From contig JAXLWN010000030.1 in the NCBI GenBank assembly GCA_046328475.1, positions 13,412 through 77,411 on the forward strand: a stretch of 64,000 nt of DNA, read 5' to 3'. Made by a program: the position numbers and the translations under genes. This document shows positions 62,097-64,000 of the stretch, piece by piece. Below the pieces are notes generated by a model that did no database searches, was not told the DNA's origin, and worked only from the letters and a program-made list of their open reading frames with translations. Within the stretch, counting starts at the first letter, position 1, and each line of letters opens with the position of its first letter. The DNA comes from CADCWN01 sp046328475 (GTDB lineage Bacteria; Chloroflexota; Chloroflexia; Thermomicrobiales; CADCWN01).

Positions 62097-63389
62097 ATGG
62101 AGGAGTCACGGGCCGATGTGGTGGTGATTGGTGGCGGCATCGTCGGCTGCGCCACCGCCTACTACCTGGCGCGACGCGGCGTGGATGTCGCGCTGGTGGA
62201 GAAGGGCGAGGTAGCCGACGAGCAGTCGAGCCGCGCCTGGGGCTTTGTGCGTCAGCAGGGGCGGGACCCGGCCGAGATGCCGATGGCGCTCGCCAGCAAC
62301 GCGATCTGGAGCGGTCTGGAGGCCGAACTGGGGGCCGATGTCGAGTGGACGGTTGGCGGCAATCTCGCGCTCGCGGCCGATGAGGCGCGCATGGAGCGCC
62401 TGCGCGGCTGGCTGCCGATCGCGCGCGAGTTCGGGCTCGATACGCGCGTCCTCTCGCGCGCCGAGGTGCTGGAACTGGCCCCGGCGATGACCGGACCCTA
62501 TCTCGGCGGCATGTATACGCCCGGCGACGGCCACGCCGAGCCGCGCAAGGCGACCGTGGCGTTCGCCGAGGCTGCGCGTCGCGCCGGGGCGCGGCTGCAT
62601 ACCTACCGGGCGGCCGAGGGGATCGAACTGGCCGGCGGGCGCGTCAGCGGGGTGGTCACCGATCGGGGGACGATCCGCACCTCGACGGTCGTGAATGCGG
62701 CGGGGGCGCGGGCGATGCGGATCGCGCGGATGGTGCGCCTGCCGCTGCCGATGCTCGTCGTGCGCTCGACGGTGGCCGAGACGACGCCGCTGCCGCCGAT
62801 CACGGCGTCGGGCGTCTGGGCTTCGGGGGTCGCGTTCCGGCAGAAGCGGGACGGGAGTTGCTATGTCGCGGGGGGTGGGCAGTCGGATTACGACCTGACG
62901 CTCGACTCGTTCCGCTACATGCGGCAGTTCTTGCCGAATTACCTCAAGAATCGCCGCCTGTTCCGGCTGCGGGTGGGGCCGGAGTCGTGGAATGATGCGG
63001 CGTCGCTCGTGCCGGGCAGCGAGGCGCACCGGCATCCTTTCGCTGGCACAGTCGGGATCGAGCCGCGCCCGAATCCGGCGAATGCGCGGCGGAGCCTGAA
63101 GGGGCTGGCGGCGCTGGTGCCGCTGGCGGGGGAGGCGCGGCTGAAGCGCGCCTGGGCCGGGCTGATCGACGCCACGCCCGATGCGCTGCCGGTGCTCGGC
63201 GAGGCGCGCGAGGTGCCGGGCTTCGTCTTCGCCACCGGGTTCAGCGGCCACGGGCTGGCGCTGGGGCCGATCGCGGGCAAGCTGACGGCCGAGTTGATCG
63301 CCGATGGCAAGCCGTCGCTCGATATCCACGCGATGGATTACGCGCGGTTCGCCGAGGGGCGGGTGGGGAAGCCGAAGAGTGTGGTGTAG
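62097..63389 (+). CDS. FAD-dependent oxidoreductase (DadA/glycine-oxidase family)
   Basis: A 430-residue flavoprotein of the DAO family. The FAD site is VVVIGGGIVGCATAYYLARRG, the second region RTSTVVNAAGAR, and the end has the conserved PVLGEAREVPGFVFATGFSGHGLALGPIAGKL. It oxidises a secondary or tertiary amine such as a D-amino acid, glycine derivative or sarcosine-type compound; the substrate is not evident. The ATG at 62097 is the first Met of the domain. It is divergent from the CarH-like gene across a 200-bp spacer containing TACACT (62025-62030), a possible -10 box, so it may be light- or B12-regulated. Confidence 0.88.
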   Translation: MEESRADVVVIGGGIVGCATAYYLARRGVDVALVEKGEVADEQSSRAWGFVRQQGRDPAEMPMALASNAIWSGLEAELGADVEWTVGGNLALAADEARMERLRGWLPIAREFGLDTRVLSRAEVLELAPAMTGPYLGGMYTPGDGHAEPRKATVAFAEAARRAGARLHTYRAAEGIELAGGRVSGVVTDRGTIRTSTVVNAAGARAMRIARMVRLPLPMLVVRSTVAETTPLPPITASGVWASGVAFRQKRDGSCYVAGGGQSDYDLTLDSFRYMRQFLPNYLKNRRLFRLRVGPESWNDAASLVPGSEAHRHPFAGTVGIEPRPNPANARRSLKGLAALVPLAGEARLKRAWAGLIDATPDALPVLGEAREVPGFVFATGFSGHGLALGPIAGKLTAELIADGKPSLDIHAMDYARFAEGRVGKPKSVV

Positions 63390-63406
63390 GGGGGAGTGCT
63401 GAGTGA

Positions 63407-63530
63407 GTCGGGCAGTCGGGCAGTCGGGCGGTCGGGCAGAAGAGCCGGACCTCACCCCGCCGCCTGCAGGCGGCACCCGCCACCCACTGTGGTGGGTCCC
63501 CGGCCGCGAGGAGCGGGGGACGGTCCCTGG
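63407..63530. repeat. Octamer array gtcgggcR x4 plus CCTCACCC/TGCA-hairpin module, copy 2
   Basis: Four 8-bp units (63407-63438) are followed by acctcacccc and the hairpin gccgcc-tgca-ggcggc (63459-63474), in the same order as 45326-45440. A further palindrome cccac-tgt-ggtggg lies at about 63484. It starts 17 bp after the oxidoreductase stop. Confidence 0.85.
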
Positions 63531-63550
63531 GAAAGCCAGTGGGGGATTGC

Positions 63551-64000
63551 GTGAGCGGTGAGCAGCGCGATGAGATCGAACTTCGGCCGTGGGCGGAGGG
63601 GGATTTCTGGCTGATGGAGCGGTTGCTGGGCGATCCGGCGATGATGGTGCATCTGGGTGGGCCGGAGTCGCCGGAGAAGCTGCGCAGTCGGCATGAGCGG
63701 TATTGCCGTATTGGAGAGTCCGGTACGGGGCGGATGTTTGTGATCGTGGTTGGTCCCGAGCGGGTTGCGGCGGGTTCGATCGGCTACTGGGAGCGGGAGG
63801 AGCGGGGGGAGCAGGTCTGGGAGACGGGGTGGAGCGTGCTGCCGGAGTTTCAGGGGCGGGGCATCGCCACGCGGGCGACGGTCGCGGCGGCGGTGAGGGC
63901 GCGCGAGGAAGGGAAGCATCGCTTCATGCACGCCTATCCCTCGGTCGAGAATGGGCCGTCGAATGCGATTTGCCGCAAGGCTGGCTTCGCGTTGGTTGGG
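63551..64000 (+). CDS. GNAT-family (RimJ/RimL-type) acetyltransferase, cut by window end
   Basis: An open frame of 150 codons continues past the window end. The GTG at 63551 is followed by VSGEQRDEIELRPWAEGDF, the usual RimJ-like start. The acetyl-CoA loop is ETGWSVLPEFQGRGIATRA, and PSNAICRKAGFALVG is the typical C-terminal strand. It would acetylate an N-terminal amine, an antibiotic or another small amine. No good alternative start is visible nearby. Confidence 0.8.
   Translation, partial: MSGEQRDEIELRPWAEGDFWLMERLLGDPAMMVHLGGPESPEKLRSRHERYCRIGESGTGRMFVIVVGPERVAAGSIGYWEREERGEQVWETGWSVLPEFQGRGIATRATVAAAVRAREEGKHRFMHAYPSVENGPSNAICRKAGFALVG

Overview
The window is a GC-rich bacterial chromosome segment with short genes on both strands. 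The gene mix points to Chloroflexota, probably a Thermomicrobia-like lineage: CO-dehydrogenase accessory genes, VanW and HAF-repeat surface proteins, Uma2 proteins, a CarH-like regulator, TGCG-loop palindromes and CTGAGC-type dispersed repeats. This placement is an inference. I saw no rRNA, tRNA, CRISPR array or transposase.

Layout. 1-8.4 kb: Uma2 protein, a heavily frameshifted BNR/VPS10-type beta-propeller gene behind a good promoter, a secreted repeat protein, a SIS-domain protein, an acyl-CoA dehydrogenase, an orphan KOW protein and a broken isoprenylcysteine-methyltransferase-like gene. 8.4-18.2 kb: Tat-exported VanW protein, cytochrome P450, an ECF sigma/anti-sigma pair (the sigma gene has an in-frame TGA), an amidotransferase-like/deacetylase-like fusion, a Gfo/Idh/MocA oxidoreductase and a small unknown protein. 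18.4-25.6 kb: a large PHP-AlbA_2 protein, a compact promoter/leader-ORF/terminator unit, a double-SWIM zinc-finger protein, a membrane protein, then plsC, cmk and an rluB-type gene. 25.6-31.2 kb: glutamate synthase large subunit, broken by two frameshifts and carrying three short-tandem-repeat insertions, then a GntR/FCD regulator. 31.6-46.8 kb: SnoaL-like protein, Tat-exported repeat protein, FMO-like oxidoreductase, NrtR-like Nudix protein, LON-domain protein, a decayed lipoprotein, Uma2, SURF1, a ThDP enzyme, GNAT, a GT87-like membrane protein, SDR, a secreted glycosidase-like gene and an HAF-repeat protein. 47.6-52 kb: a cox-type molybdenum hydroxylase maturation operon (MoxR ATPase, VWA protein, two XdhC-type proteins, a MobA-like cytidylyltransferase). 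52.1-53.9 kb: an AT-richer, overlapping pair encoding a RecF/OLD-type ATPase and a TOPRIM-like protein, the best candidate for a transferred defence system. 53.9-64 kb: Nudix, M3 peptidase, an ABC exporter with interleaved kinase and HAD genes, a CarH-like MerR-B12 regulator divergent from a FAD oxidoreductase, and a GNAT gene cut by the window end.

The most unusual feature is a family of 7-8 bp tandem repeat arrays. The unit differs from array to array, but the period is almost always 7 or 8. Arrays lie at or within about 20 bp of stop codons, often come as inverted pairs, and three sit inside glutamate synthase coding sequence without breaking the local frame.

About a dozen genes carry frameshifts. 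Several are single-base losses in G/C runs, so sequencing or assembly error is at least as likely as real gene decay. Those entries are called as frameshifted rather than dead.
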